Below, piece by piece: positions 26,922 through 37,891 of a stretch of 64,000 bases of DNA. The stretch's first letter is position 1, and each line of letters opens with the position of its first letter. The stretch is taken from NCBI GenBank assembly GCA_014649555.1, contig BMTG01000007.1, positions 62,001 to 126,000 on the forward strand, written 5' to 3'. A program made the translations under genes and the position numbers. The notes under the pieces were generated by a model, which saw only the letters and a list, made by a program, of their open reading frames with translations, was not told the DNA's origin and did not search any database. Origin of the DNA: Streptomyces globisporus (GTDB taxonomy: Bacteria > Actinomycetota > Actinomycetes > Streptomycetales > Streptomycetaceae).

Positions 26922-28253
26922 TCAGGCGTCCGTTTCCGTTTCCGTGTCCGTGTCATCCGCGTCCTCCGTCCACGCACGGGCGCGCAGCGGCAGCCGGGAG
27001 CCGCCTCCGTCCAGCGGGCGCACCGCGAGGATCTGGTTGACGCCGATCTTGTTGCGCTCGAAGGAGAGCGCCGAGGCCGCCATGTAGAGCCGCCACACCC
27101 TGGCCCGGCCCGGGGAGGTGGCGCGTACCGCCTGCTCCCAGTGCCGCTCCAGGTTGGCCACCCACTGGCGCAGGGTCAGCGCGTAGTGCTCGCGCAGCGC
27201 CTCGACGTCCCGGGCCTCGAAGCCGGCCTCCTCCAGGGTGGCCAGGGTGCGGCCGACCGGGGCGAGTTCGCCGTCGGGGAAGACGTAGGCGTCGATGAAC
27301 GCGTCGATGTGGTAAGCCTCCTCGTCCCGTTCGGGGCGGCGGGCGATCTGGTGGTTCAGGAGGCGGCCGCCGGGCTTGAGGAGGGCGTAGAGGTCGTCGG
27401 CGTACTCGCGGTAGCGGACCGAGCCGACATGCTCGGCCATACCGATCGAGGAGATCGCGTCGTACGGACCGTCGTGGACGTCCCGGTAGTCCTGGACGCG
27501 GATCTCGATCCGGTCGGCCAGGCCCTCTTCGGCGATGCGCTTACGGGCGTGGGCGGCCTGTTCCCGGGAGAGCGTGATGCCGGTGACCCGGGCCCCGTAG
27601 TGGCGGGCGGCGTGGATGGCCATCGAACCCCAGCCGCAGCCGACGTCCAGGAGCCGGTCGCCCTCCTTCAGGCCGAGCTTGCGGCAGACCAGGTCGAGCT
27701 TGTCGCGCTGGGCCTCCTCCAGGGTGCCGCCGTCCTGCCAGTAGGCGCAGGAGTAGACCATGGAGGGGCCGAGCACCAGGGCGTAGAAGTCGTTGCCGAC
27801 GTCGTAGTGGTGGCTGATGGCCTCCTTGTCCCGGCGTCTGGTGTGCAGCGGGCCGGTGCGGCGGCGCACCTCCTCGGCGGGCGGGGCGGGCGGCGGCCAG
27901 GGCCCGGCGAGGCCGAGGAGGCCGCGGGCGAAGGCGCGGACCTTCGGGTCGCGGACCGGGTGGACGGCGTCCTTGGCGTCGGCGCCCCGGTCCCAGAGCA
28001 GCCCGGCGATCCGGTCGAGGACCTCGTACAGATCGCCCTCGACGTCGATCTCCCCGGCCACCCAGGCGCGGGCCAGACCCAGTTCGCCGGGCTTCCACAG
28101 GAGGCGGCGCAGGGCGCGGCGGTGGCGGATCACGAGGGCCGGGGCGTCGGGCGGCCCCGACTCGCTGCCGTCCCAGGCCCGGATCCGGACCGGCAGGGGT
28201 TCCGAGAGCAACTCCTCGGCGAGAGCGGTCAGCCGCGACGCGGCGTCTGCCAT
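26922..28253 (-). CDS. Cyclopropane-fatty-acyl-phospholipid synthase family methyltransferase
   Basis: The 443-aa enzyme has the SAM-binding motif LLDVGCGWGSMAIHAA, preceded by SHHYDVGNDFYALVLGPSMVYSCAYW, the substrate-side signature of CFA synthases. SSIGMAEHVG, a conserved active-site segment, also occurs. It should transfer a methylene or methyl group from SAM to unsaturated acyl chains in membrane lipids. The C-terminal 20 residues are an acidic Asp/Thr/Glu tail. The ATG has GGAGGTG; the frame is open upstream only through a low-complexity repeat. Length is about 50 aa longer than the E. coli enzyme because of N- and C-terminal additions. Confidence 0.92.
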   Translation of the reverse strand: MADAASRLTALAEELLSEPLPVRIRAWDGSESGPPDAPALVIRHRRALRRLLWKPGELGLARAWVAGEIDVEGDLYEVLDRIAGLLWDRGADAKDAVHPVRDPKVRAFARGLLGLAGPWPPPAPPAEEVRRRTGPLHTRRRDKEAISHHYDVGNDFYALVLGPSMVYSCAYWQDGGTLEEAQRDKLDLVCRKLGLKEGDRLLDVGCGWGSMAIHAARHYGARVTGITLSREQAAHARKRIAEEGLADRIEIRVQDYRDVHDGPYDAISSIGMAEHVGSVRYREYADDLYALLKPGGRLLNHQIARRPERDEEAYHIDAFIDAYVFPDGELAPVGRTLATLEEAGFEARDVEALREHYALTLRQWVANLERHWEQAVRATSPGRARVWRLYMAASALSFERNKIGVNQILAVRPLDGGGSRLPLRARAWTEDADDTDTETETDA

Positions 28254-28280
28254 GGCGCACACCTCCGTGGTGTTTCCCCG

Positions 28281-28334
28281 ACAAGCACAGCAAGCACAAG
28301 CACAACAGGCACAGGCACAGGCACAGCAACAGAC
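28281..28334. repeat. GCACAG/GCACAA hexamer-like tandem repeat
   Basis: About 54 bp of irregular copies of GCACAG, GCACAA and GCAACA, nearly free of T, immediately upstream of the methyltransferase ribosome site (transcribed as a TGTGCC/TGTGCT-type repeat). Confidence 0.75.
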
Positions 28335-28522
28335 ATGCTCGTAGCCCCGCCACGACACCCCGGGCGCCGTCGCGAGGTACACCTGCGTCAACTCTTCCCG
28401 CACACTCCGTCATCCCGCTACCGGGCAACGAATGGGCAAAGTGTGTGTACGCCCCACCCACATCGGCGGGGCCGGGCCACCGCCGCCCGCCGGGCCCCGG
28501 CCCGGACCCGCCCCCGGGTACG

Positions 28523-28566
28523 CCGAAGGGGCCGTCCGCACCACGGATGGCGGACGGCCCCTTCGG
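28523..28566. terminator. Terminator of the NADH dehydrogenase gene
   Basis: Perfect 17-bp stem (CCGAAGGGGCCGTCCGC and complement) with a 10-nt loop, 43 bp past the ndh stop. It fills most of the 28335-28608 gap, where no gene is seen. Confidence 0.85.
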
Positions 28567-28608
28567 GCGTCGTACGGAGCGCTCCTCGCGGAGCGGGTCA
28601 CCTGAGGG

Positions 28609-29994
28609 TCAGGAGGCCTTGGCCTTCTCGCCCTCGGGCTTGGCGGCGGCCGGAGCCGGGGCCGGCTTGGCGGCCTCGTAGAACTCCTCGCGCGGCGTCT
28701 CCATGGCGCCGAGCGAGACGACCTCGCGCTTGAGGAACATCGCCAGCGTCCAGTCGGCGAAGATCCGGATCTTGCGGTTCCAGGTCGGCATGGCCATGCC
28801 GTGGTAGCCGCGGTGCATGTACCAGGCGAGACGGCCCTTGAGCTTGATCTTCACCTTGCCCATGACGATCATCGCGACGCCCTTGTGCAGGCCGAGACCG
28901 GCGACCGCACCCTTGTTGGCGTGGCTGTACTCCTTCTGCGGGAAGCCCCGCATGCCGGAGATCACGTTGTCGCCGAGGACCTTCGCCTGACGCAGCGCGT
29001 GCTGGGCGTTGGGCGGGCACCAGGCGTTCGGGTTGCCGGCGCGGCGGCCCACCATGTCCGGCACCTGGGCGTTGTCGCCCGCGGCCCAGATGTAGTCGGT
29101 GCCCTGCACCTGGAGCTTCTCCGAGGTGTCCACGTGGCCGCGGGGGCCGAGCGGCAGGCCGAAGCGGGCCAGCGCCGGGTTCGGCTTCACACCGGCGGTC
29201 CACACGATGGTGCTGGAGTCGACCTCCAGGCCGTTCTTCAGGACCACGTGGCCGTCGACGCAGGAGTCCATCGAGGTGGAGAGGTAGATCTCCACGCCGC
29301 GGCTCTCCAGGTGCTCCTTGCCGTAGGTGCCCAGCTTCGGGCCGACCTCGGGAAGGATCTTGTCGGCGGCGTCGACGAGGATGAAGCGCATGTCCTCGCG
29401 CTTCACGCTGGTGTAGTACTTCGCCGCGTCGCGGGCCATGTCCTCGACCTCGCCGATGGTCTCCGCGCCGGCGAAGCCGCCGCCCACGAAGACGAACGTC
29501 AGCGCCTTGCGGCGGACGTCCTCGTCGGTCGTGGAGTCGGCCTTGTCCAGCTGCTCCAGGACGTGGTTGCGCAGGCCGATGGCCTCCTCGACGCCCTTCA
29601 TGCCGATGCCCTGCTCGGCGAGGCCGGGGATCGGGAAGGTGCGGGAGACCGCGCCCATCGCGATGACCAGGTAGTCGAAGGGCAGCTCGTAGGCCTCGCC
29701 GACGAGCGGCGCGACCGTGGCGACCTTGCGGTCCTGGTCGATGGTCGTGACACGACCGGTGAGAACCTCAGCCTTGGGCAGCACGCGTCGCAGCGGGACG
29801 ACGACATGCCGAGGCGAGATGCTGCCGGCAGCAGCTTCGGGGAGGAAGGGCTGGTAGGTCATGTACGACCGCGGGTCGACGACCGTGACGGTCGCCTCTC
29901 CGTATCGCATCTTCTTCAGAATGCGACGAGCTGCGTACAGGCCTACGTACCCACCGCCTACAACGAGGATCCTGGGACGCTCCGTGGTGCTCAT
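28609..29994 (-). CDS. ndh: Type II NADH dehydrogenase
   Basis: The 461-aa flavoprotein passes electrons from NADH to menaquinone without pumping protons. It has the N-terminal FAD dinucleotide fold ILVVGGGYVGLYAAR, the second NADH-binding fold TFVFVGGGFAGAETIGEVEDMA, and TDYIWAAGDNAQVPD near the FAD. The C-terminal part (HRGYHGMAMPTWNRKIRIFADWTLAMFL) is amphipathic and would seat it on the inner membrane face; it ends in an Ala/Pro/Lys tail. Two sites resembling the Rex operator lie upstream, which fits control by the NAD+/NADH ratio. The ATG has no strong ribosome site. Confidence 0.92.
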   Translation of the reverse strand: MSTTERPRILVVGGGYVGLYAARRILKKMRYGEATVTVVDPRSYMTYQPFLPEAAAGSISPRHVVVPLRRVLPKAEVLTGRVTTIDQDRKVATVAPLVGEAYELPFDYLVIAMGAVSRTFPIPGLAEQGIGMKGVEEAIGLRNHVLEQLDKADSTTDEDVRRKALTFVFVGGGFAGAETIGEVEDMARDAAKYYTSVKREDMRFILVDAADKILPEVGPKLGTYGKEHLESRGVEIYLSTSMDSCVDGHVVLKNGLEVDSSTIVWTAGVKPNPALARFGLPLGPRGHVDTSEKLQVQGTDYIWAAGDNAQVPDMVGRRAGNPNAWCPPNAQHALRQAKVLGDNVISGMRGFPQKEYSHANKGAVAGLGLHKGVAMIVMGKVKIKLKGRLAWYMHRGYHGMAMPTWNRKIRIFADWTLAMFLKREVVSLGAMETPREEFYEAAKPAPAPAAAKPEGEKAKAS

Positions 29995-30029
29995 GCCATC
30001 GAGTATCCACCCCGCCCCAGGGGGGTGCT

Positions 30030-30045
30030 CGTGAGCCCCTTCACA
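30030..30045. promoter_or_regulatory. Rex-like operator close to the ndh start
   Basis: CGTGAGCCCCTTCACA matches most of the Streptomyces Rex consensus TGTGAACNNNTTCACA and sits 36 bp before the ndh start codon. Confidence 0.55.
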
Positions 30046-30302
30046 AGGATTGACCGACCCTCTGCTACACTTCGCCGCCCACGTGACCCAGGTCATGGGC
30101 ACGAAAGGGAACCACGACACCGCGGGAAACGTTGTTCACCGCTTGTGAGCTGGCCCTTGACCCTCCGGGCGGGGTGAACCGCGCCCCTCTTTCACCCGGG
30201 CGTAACACCCCGGGAACGCGCCCGCGACGCCCCTCCGGGTCCCCCGGAGTGCCCCACAGGGGCGTACGGGGCGCGAACTGCGCCCGACAGAGCCCAATTC
30301 CT

Positions 30303-30318
30303 TGTGAAGAAGTTCACG
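30303..30318. promoter_or_regulatory. Second Rex-like operator
   Basis: TGTGAAGAAGTTCACG preserves the TGTGAA/TTCAC arms of the Rex site, about 310 bp upstream of ndh. Confidence 0.5.
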
Positions 30319-30422
30319 AACTTTCTCGCCGCGTGTCCCGGAAGGGGTCCCCCGAGCGGCCCACCGAAGCCGGTGGGCGGCTCAAAGGTGCAGGTGGCGA
30401 AGCGATTGAGCGGCGGTGCCGG

Positions 30423-31367
30423 TCAGCCCGCCGCACTCCACGCGATCCCGTCCAGGATGTCGTGCTCACTCACGACGACCTCGTGGGCTCCCGTCCGCTC
30501 CATGATGGCGAGCAGGACGAGCGCCCCGGCCCCGATCACGTCGACCCGGCCCGGGTGCATCACGGGGATCGCGGCGCGCTCCTCGTGCGTCGAGCGCAGC
30601 AGGTGCTCGGTGATCGCGCGGACCTGGCCCCGGGAGACCCGGGAGTGGTGGATGGCCCCGGAGTCGTACTCCGCCAGCTCCAGCGCGATCCCGGCGACCG
30701 TGGTGACGGTGCCCGCGAGGCCGACGAGCGTGCCCGCGCCGGTGAGCGGCACGGTCTTCCCTGCGACGTCGAGGGCGGCGTCGATGTCCGCGCGGATCGC
30801 GGCGGCCCGCTCGTGGCTCGGCGGGTCGACGACGGCCCCGTCCACGACGAGGTGACGCTCCGTCATCCGTACGCAGCCGATGTCGACGGACCGGGCCGCC
30901 TCCACCTCGTCCGAGCCGAGGACGAACTCGGTGGAGCCGCCGCCGATGTCGACGACCAGATACGGCTTCGTCAGACGGTCGCTGCCGGCCAGCTCCTTGG
31001 TGGCCCCGTCGAAGGAGAGCTGGGCCTCCTGGTCGCCGGTGATCACCTCGGGCTCGACGCCCAGGATGTCCCGCACCCCGGCCACGAAGTCGGCGCTGTT
31101 CTCGGCATCGCGGGAGGCGGAGGTGGCGACGAAGCGGATCCGCTCCGCGCCCAGCTCCTCGATCACGGCGGCGTACTCACGGCAGGCCGCGAACGTCCGC
31201 TCCAGCGCCTCGGGGGCGAGCCGGCCGGTCCTGTCGACGCCCTGGCCGAGACGGACGATCGTCATCCGCCGGTCCAGCTCGGTGAAGGAGCCGGTGGCGG
31301 GGTCCACGTCGGCGACGAGGAGCCGGATGGAGTTGGTGCCGCAGTCGACGGCGGCGACCCGGGTCAC
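30423..31367 (-). CDS. Ppx/GppA-family exopolyphosphatase
   Basis: The 314-aa protein has the ASKHA ATPase-like phosphate-binding segments: phosphate 1 VAAVDCGTNSIRLLVAD and phosphate 2 YLVVDIGGGSTEFVLG, plus RFVATSASRDAEN and GTLVGLAGTVTTVAGI. It should release phosphate from polyphosphate or pppGpp. This is the short actinobacterial form, without the C-terminal HD domain. The start is GTG, overlapping the DUF501 stop as GTGA, so the two are translationally coupled in the operon that begins with eno or divIC. Confidence 0.92.
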   Translation of the reverse strand: MTRVAAVDCGTNSIRLLVADVDPATGSFTELDRRMTIVRLGQGVDRTGRLAPEALERTFAACREYAAVIEELGAERIRFVATSASRDAENSADFVAGVRDILGVEPEVITGDQEAQLSFDGATKELAGSDRLTKPYLVVDIGGGSTEFVLGSDEVEAARSVDIGCVRMTERHLVVDGAVVDPPSHERAAAIRADIDAALDVAGKTVPLTGAGTLVGLAGTVTTVAGIALELAEYDSGAIHHSRVSRGQVRAITEHLLRSTHEERAAIPVMHPGRVDVIGAGALVLLAIMERTGAHEVVVSEHDILDGIAWSAAG

Positions 31368-31978
31368 GCGCCCTTCCCGTCGGCGGGGCCGTCGAGCGGG
31401 CGGAAGGCGAAGTGGCCCTCGTCGCCCTCGTCCACCGTCCAGCCGTCGCCCTCGCCCGTCGGCACGCACGGCGCGACGCAGGGGCCCTTGGCCCACCACT
31501 CGGGCAGCATCGCGATGGCCTCGTCGCCCAGCGGGTTCACGCCGGGCCCGGCGGCCAGCGAGTGGCCCACCAGGACGTGCAGGCACTTCACCCGGTCCGG
31601 CATGCCGCCCGCGCTCGGGAAGCCCTCCAGGACCTCGATGGCGTCGCGGCGGGTGATGTAGTCCTCGTGCGCGGCCCGGTAGGCCTTCGCCAGCTCCGGG
31701 TCGGTCTCCAGACGGGCCGTCATCTCCTTCATGACCCCGTTGGCCTCCAGCGTGCCGATCGCCGAGGCCGCCCGGGGGCAGGTCAGGTAGTACGTCGTCG
31801 GGAACGGCGTGCCGTCCTCCAGACGGGGCTGGGTCTCCACCACGTCCGGGTTGCCGCACGGGCAGCGGTGCGCGATGGCGCGCAGCCCGCGCGGCGGGCG
31901 GCCGAGCTGCTGCTCGAACGCGGCGATGTCCGCGTCGGTGGGCTTGGTGGACTCGGTCTGCGGAGGGGGCGTTTCCAT
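31364..31978 (-). CDS. DUF501-domain protein
   Basis: The 204-aa protein matches the actinobacterial DUF501 pattern: FEQQLGRPPRGLRAIAHRCPCGNPDVVETQPRLEDGTPFPTTYYLTCP, then a helical middle and KCLHVLVGHSLAAGPGVNPLGDEAI. Paired Cys in RCPCG and LTCP could bind metal. The gene is conserved between divIC and ppx in actinobacteria. The function is not established. It is coupled to ppx by a 4-bp overlap, and 48 bp downstream of divIC. Confidence 0.88.
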   Translation of the reverse strand: METPPPQTESTKPTDADIAAFEQQLGRPPRGLRAIAHRCPCGNPDVVETQPRLEDGTPFPTTYYLTCPRAASAIGTLEANGVMKEMTARLETDPELAKAYRAAHEDYITRRDAIEVLEGFPSAGGMPDRVKCLHVLVGHSLAAGPGVNPLGDEAIAMLPEWWAKGPCVAPCVPTGEGDGWTVDEGDEGHFAFRPLDGPADGKGA

Positions 31979-32026
31979 GCCTGCCTTGGTTCTGCTCGAA
32001 GCTCGTAAAGGGGGGTCGCGGGTCGG

Positions 32027-32506
32027 TCAGTCGCGGTCGTCACGGTCGGCGCTGTCCACGCCGTCCCAGAGGTTGGAGTGCCAGGGGCGGTCGCTCGCGC
32101 CGGGCTCCGACCGACGGTCCTTCGCCGCGTCGGGGTCGGCCACGGTGTAGCCGGTCTCCCCGGGAAGGACGTAATGGAGGTGCTGGCGGGCCAGGCGCAT
32201 GATGTACGCGTCGTCCTGGAGCCGCGCCTTCTCGTCCCGCAGCTCCTCGGTGTGCCGCTCCGCCTCCTGCGAGAGCCGCTCCTGCTCGGCGATCTCGTCG
32301 CGCTGGGAGACGTACTGCCGCATCGGGTAGGCGAGCGCCACCACCAGGGAGCAGACGACCAGCGCCAGGAACGCGGCCCGGCCGGTGAGCCGGGAGCGGC
32401 GGGCCTGGCGGCGGTTCTGCGATCGGTACACGCGGGCCGCGGTCTGCTCGCCGAGCAGCCGCAGCCTGGTCGCGGTGGAGAACCGGTCACGGTCCTTGCC
32501 GGCCAT
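32027..32506 (-). CDS. divIC: Septum formation initiator (DivIC/FtsB)
   Basis: The 159-aa bitopic protein has a basic cytoplasmic N-terminus, one membrane helix (about 55-75: AAFLALVVCSLVVALAYPM) and an extracellular coiled coil (about 80-115: SQRDEIAEQERLSQEAERHTEELRDEKARLQDD). RLARQHLHYVLPGETGY is the typical DivIC/FtsB end of the coil. An acidic tail follows. It acts with FtsL and FtsQ in the division complex. The ATG was taken because it has GGGGAG and leaves a basic start. It sits between eno and DUF501, the usual actinobacterial order. Confidence 0.92.
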   Translation of the reverse strand: MAGKDRDRFSTATRLRLLGEQTAARVYRSQNRRQARRSRLTGRAAFLALVVCSLVVALAYPMRQYVSQRDEIAEQERLSQEAERHTEELRDEKARLQDDAYIMRLARQHLHYVLPGETGYTVADPDAAKDRRSEPGASDRPWHSNLWDGVDSADRDDRD

Positions 32507-32530
32507 GTCTCCCCGCCTCCCCGTCACATA

Positions 32531-32575
32531 CGTCCGTCCCCGCACACGGTACGGGACCGGGTGCGGGGACGGACG
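32531..32575. terminator. Terminator of eno
   Basis: Perfect 15-bp stem (CGTCCGTCCCCGCAC and complement) with a 15-nt loop, 25 bp after the eno stop on the minus strand. The next gene, divIC, starts just beyond it. Confidence 0.8.
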
Positions 32576-32600
32576 GAGGCCACCGACTTGACGCTGCGGG

Positions 32601-35125
<2,525 letters not shown>

Positions 35126-35160
35126 GACGGTCGACGGGGCCCGCGGTGCGAGCGGCTTAG

Positions 35161-35190
35161 ACCGTAAACACAGGCAACCCCGACATTCAA
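35161..35190 (-). promoter_or_regulatory. Candidate promoter of the riboswitch-controlled Rpf gene
   Basis: Minus-strand TTGAAT, an 18-bp spacer and TACGGT; transcription from here would begin about 28 nt before the riboswitch and give a leader of about 240 nt. Confidence 0.5.
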
Positions 35191-35381
35191 AGATGGACAT
35201 AGGGGGCAATCGGCCCGAACTCGCTGCGGCCGATGGGCTGTTTCCGCAGGTCGGGGGCGATGTGTGCGAATGAGCCGGAAGGGGCGCGCGAGTTGAAGCA
35301 AAGAGACCCATGTCTCACTTACGCAAAGTGGACATAGGCCTCTTAACTGCCTCTGATTTCGGGGTATTTTCCCGAATTGAT
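35191..35381. other. Intergenic region with an inverted repeat
   Basis: No gene. An imperfect inverted repeat (35310-35335, arms ATGTCTCACTT and AAGTGGACAT) is followed by an A/T-rich stretch; either a terminator for the gene at 35382 or an upstream site for the riboswitch gene. Confidence 0.4.
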
Positions 35382-36410
35382 TCAGTTGGCGGCGGGTGCC
35401 TCGTCGGACTTCCCGGCAGGCTCTTCGGCACCTTCGGGCGCGGCCTGGTCCAGCCCCAGATCCAGGTTCTGGCCGGGCAGGATCAGGTCCGGGTCGGAGC
35501 CCAGGAGGTCCTTGTTGGCCTCGTAGAGACCGGTCCAGCCGTCAGGGAGTTCCTGGGCATCGGCGATGACCCAGAGGTTGTCGCCGGGCTGCACCGTGTA
35601 CGCGCCGGCCGCCGCACCGCCGTCCCGGGCGTCGCCGTCGCGCGAGGCGTGCCGACCGGATCCGCGCGGGCCGTCCTCCTGGCCCGCTCCGGCCTCCTCG
35701 GGCGCGGGGGCGCCGCGGTGCTTGCCACCCTCACCCTTCGAGGAGTCGAGGGAGGTGGAGGGGTCGATGGTGTCGGGGGCCTCGGAGGAGGGCGGAGTGG
35801 AGGGCCTCACCGAGGAGTCGGGGGCTTCGCCGCCCTTCTGCGCGTCAGCGCTGTCACCCTTGTCCGCCGGGTCACCCTTCTCACCCTTGCCACTCTTGTC
35901 ACCCTTGTCGGACTCATCAGCTTTACCGGACTTGCCGGATTCATCCGCTTCGTCGGGTGCGTCTGCTTCGTCGGTCGGGGCGGTCGTCGGGTCGGGGGCC
36001 GGCGAGGTGCCCGGGTCGACGCCCGGCAGGCTGCCGTCCACCGCGAGACCCGAGATCACCGCGCAACTCGGCCACGCCTTGGGGCCCTGGTCGTCCAGGA
36101 TCTTCTCGGCGACGGAGATCTGCTGCGACCGGCTGGCGAGGTCGGCGCGGGACGCGAACTCCGTACCGCCGTACGCCGACCAGGTCTCCTGCGACAACTG
36201 GAGCCCGCCGTAGTAGCCGTTGCCGAGGTCGGCGCTCCACATTCCGCCGCTCTCGCACTCCGCGACCCGGTCCCAGGTGGCGGCCTCGGCGGCGGACGCG
36301 CCGCTCGCCCCGAGCAGCGGGATGGCGATGGCCGATCCCGTCACCCCTGCGGCGACGACGATGGCGGGTGCCTGGCGAGGGCGGCGGTGTCTGCCGTTCG
36401 CGGAGCCCAT
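35382..36410 (-). CDS. Resuscitation-promoting factor with LysM domain (2)
   Basis: The 342-aa secreted protein has a signal peptide, an Rpf domain (about 40-115: [33 protein letters not shown] with catalytic Glu in CESGG), and a long acidic/Lys/Ser/Pro linker (about 125-270, including repeats of ESGKSGKADESDKGDKSGKG type). A C-terminal LysM (about 275-325: YTVQPGDNLWVIADAQ and LILPGQNLDL) follows. The role is as for its neighbour, but no riboswitch is seen upstream, so the tandem pair is probably regulated differently. In S. coelicolor two rpf genes also lie side by side next to eno. Confidence 0.93.
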   Translation of the reverse strand: MGSANGRHRRPRQAPAIVVAAGVTGSAIAIPLLGASGASAAEAATWDRVAECESGGMWSADLGNGYYGGLQLSQETWSAYGGTEFASRADLASRSQQISVAEKILDDQGPKAWPSCAVISGLAVDGSLPGVDPGTSPAPDPTTAPTDEADAPDEADESGKSGKADESDKGDKSGKGEKGDPADKGDSADAQKGGEAPDSSVRPSTPPSSEAPDTIDPSTSLDSSKGEGGKHRGAPAPEEAGAGQEDGPRGSGRHASRDGDARDGGAAAGAYTVQPGDNLWVIADAQELPDGWTGLYEANKDLLGSDPDLILPGQNLDLGLDQAAPEGAEEPAGKSDEAPAAN

Positions 36411-36586
36411 GGGTATGCCTTCCGTGCGACTGACAAGCGAGTGACCTGAGCACCGCGCAGCGGGATTCCGTGCCTGCGTCGGCGCACAAGGGACGCGTGA
36501 GCAACGTGCGACCTACGCGTCGAACCGTGAACCTAGCGGGACTCGAACGTGTGTCACAAGTCGATGCAGCGCAGATCACGTGAAAG

Positions 36587-37891
36587 TCACAGAGTTGACA
36601 GCGTGTCACTTTTTTCGGAGCGGATTCCGGGCTCGAACTCGACCGGAAGGGTGCGCAGTCCGCGCATGATGAGCCCGCCGCGCCAGCGCAAATCGGCAGG
36701 TTCTGCTGCAAGTCGCAGGTCAGGAAGGCGTCCCAGGAGGGTGGCCAGCGCGGTCTGCCCTTCGAGCCGGGCCAGCGGTGCCCCCAGGCAGTAGTGGATG
36801 CCGTGCCCGTAGCCGAGGTGCTGGTTGTCACTCCGTGCAAGGTCCAGAACGTCCGGATCCGTGAACCGCTCCGGGTCCCGGTCGGCCGCCGCCAGCACCA
36901 CCAGTACGGGGTCCCCGGGGGCGATCTCCGCGCCGCCGAGGGTCAGCTGCTCGGTGGCGTACCGCCAGGTCGCCATCTCGACCGGCCCGTCGAACCGGAG
37001 CAGTTCCTCCAGCCCGGTCGCCAGCAGCGCGCCCTCCCCGGCATTCAGGGAAGCCTGGAGCGCGGCCCGCTGCTCGGGGTGGCGCAGCAGGGCGTAGGTG
37101 CCGTTCCCGATCAGATTGACCGTCGTCTCGAATCCGGCGAAGAGCAGGATGAACGCCATCGCGGCCGCCTCGTTCTCCGTGAGGTGCTCGCCGTGGTCGC
37201 TGGCCCGGATCAGCCCGGAGATCAGGTCGTCGCCGGGATTCTCCCTTTTACGGTGGATGAGTTCGGCGAGGTAGCCGCGCATCTTCTTCACCGACCGGGC
37301 GACCCCGCCGCGCGGCCCGCCCCCGTGCCGGATCATCATGCCCGCCCAGTCCCGGAAGTCGTCCTGGTCCTCACGGGGGACGCCGAGCAGGTCGCAGATG
37401 GCGTAGATGGGGAGCGGAAAGGCGAAGTCATGGATCAGATCGGCTTTCCCCTCCTCGATGAACCCGTCGATGAGCTGGTCCGTCAGCTCCTGCACGCGGG
37501 GCGCGAACTCCGCGACCCGGCGCGGGGTGAACGCCTTGGACACAAGCCGGCGCAGCCGGGTGTGGTCCGGCGGGTCGATATTGAGCAGATGCGTCATCAG
37601 CTCCGCCTTGCGCTCCCCCGGGATCCCTGTCTTCCCCTTGGCGTGCGGCGACTCGGCGTGGTTGGCCGGGTTCTTGGAGAGCCGCGCGTCGGCGAGCGCC
37701 TGCCGGGCATCCCCGTACCGGGTCACGAGCCAGGCCTCGACCCCGCTGGGCAGCGCGGTGCGGTGCACGGGGCGGTGCTCGCGGAGCCAGGCGTACGCGG
37801 GGTAGGGGTCGGAGGCGAACTCCCAGGTGAAGAGTTCGGGGGCGCTTTCGGGGGTGGTGGCGCTGTGGGGGCAGACGGGGGTGTCGTTCAC
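36587..37891 (-). CDS. Cytochrome P450 (CYP107-like)
   Basis: The 434-aa monooxygenase has the I-helix oxygen-binding motif LLFAGFETTVN, the ExxR pair in EELLR, and the heme loop LGYGHGIHYCLGAPLARLEGQ with the ligand Cys (Tyr replaces the usual Phe of the loop). The N-terminus lacks a membrane helix, so it is a soluble bacterial P450. Position next to rpf and mazG matches S. coelicolor CYP107U1, reported to be important for sporulation; assignment by synteny only. The GTG start overlaps the mazG stop (GTGA). Redox partners are not encoded nearby. Confidence 0.93.
   Translation of the reverse strand: MNDTPVCPHSATTPESAPELFTWEFASDPYPAYAWLREHRPVHRTALPSGVEAWLVTRYGDARQALADARLSKNPANHAESPHAKGKTGIPGERKAELMTHLLNIDPPDHTRLRRLVSKAFTPRRVAEFAPRVQELTDQLIDGFIEEGKADLIHDFAFPLPIYAICDLLGVPREDQDDFRDWAGMMIRHGGGPRGGVARSVKKMRGYLAELIHRKRENPGDDLISGLIRASDHGEHLTENEAAAMAFILLFAGFETTVNLIGNGTYALLRHPEQRAALQASLNAGEGALLATGLEELLRFDGPVEMATWRYATEQLTLGGAEIAPGDPVLVVLAAADRDPERFTDPDVLDLARSDNQHLGYGHGIHYCLGAPLARLEGQTALATLLGRLPDLRLAAEPADLRWRGGLIMRGLRTLPVEFEPGIRSEKSDTLSTL

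Larger units (their letters stand above)
29995..30422. other. ndh upstream region
   Basis: 428 bp between the ndh start and the Ppx/GppA stop. No gene is seen. It holds two Rex-like sites and must contain the ndh promoter, for which I could not pick a convincing -35/-10 pair. Confidence 0.5.

Noticed and set aside
27307-27320. A possible TTA codon in the CFA-type methyltransferase
   Set aside because: The TAA on the plus strand falls across codons GCT-TAC on the minus strand, so it is not an in-frame TTA.
28254-28403. An extended N-terminus of the CFA-type methyltransferase, very Cys/Ala-rich
   Set aside because: It is a translation of the GCACAG repeat; the ATG at 28253 has a good ribosome site and the conserved start.
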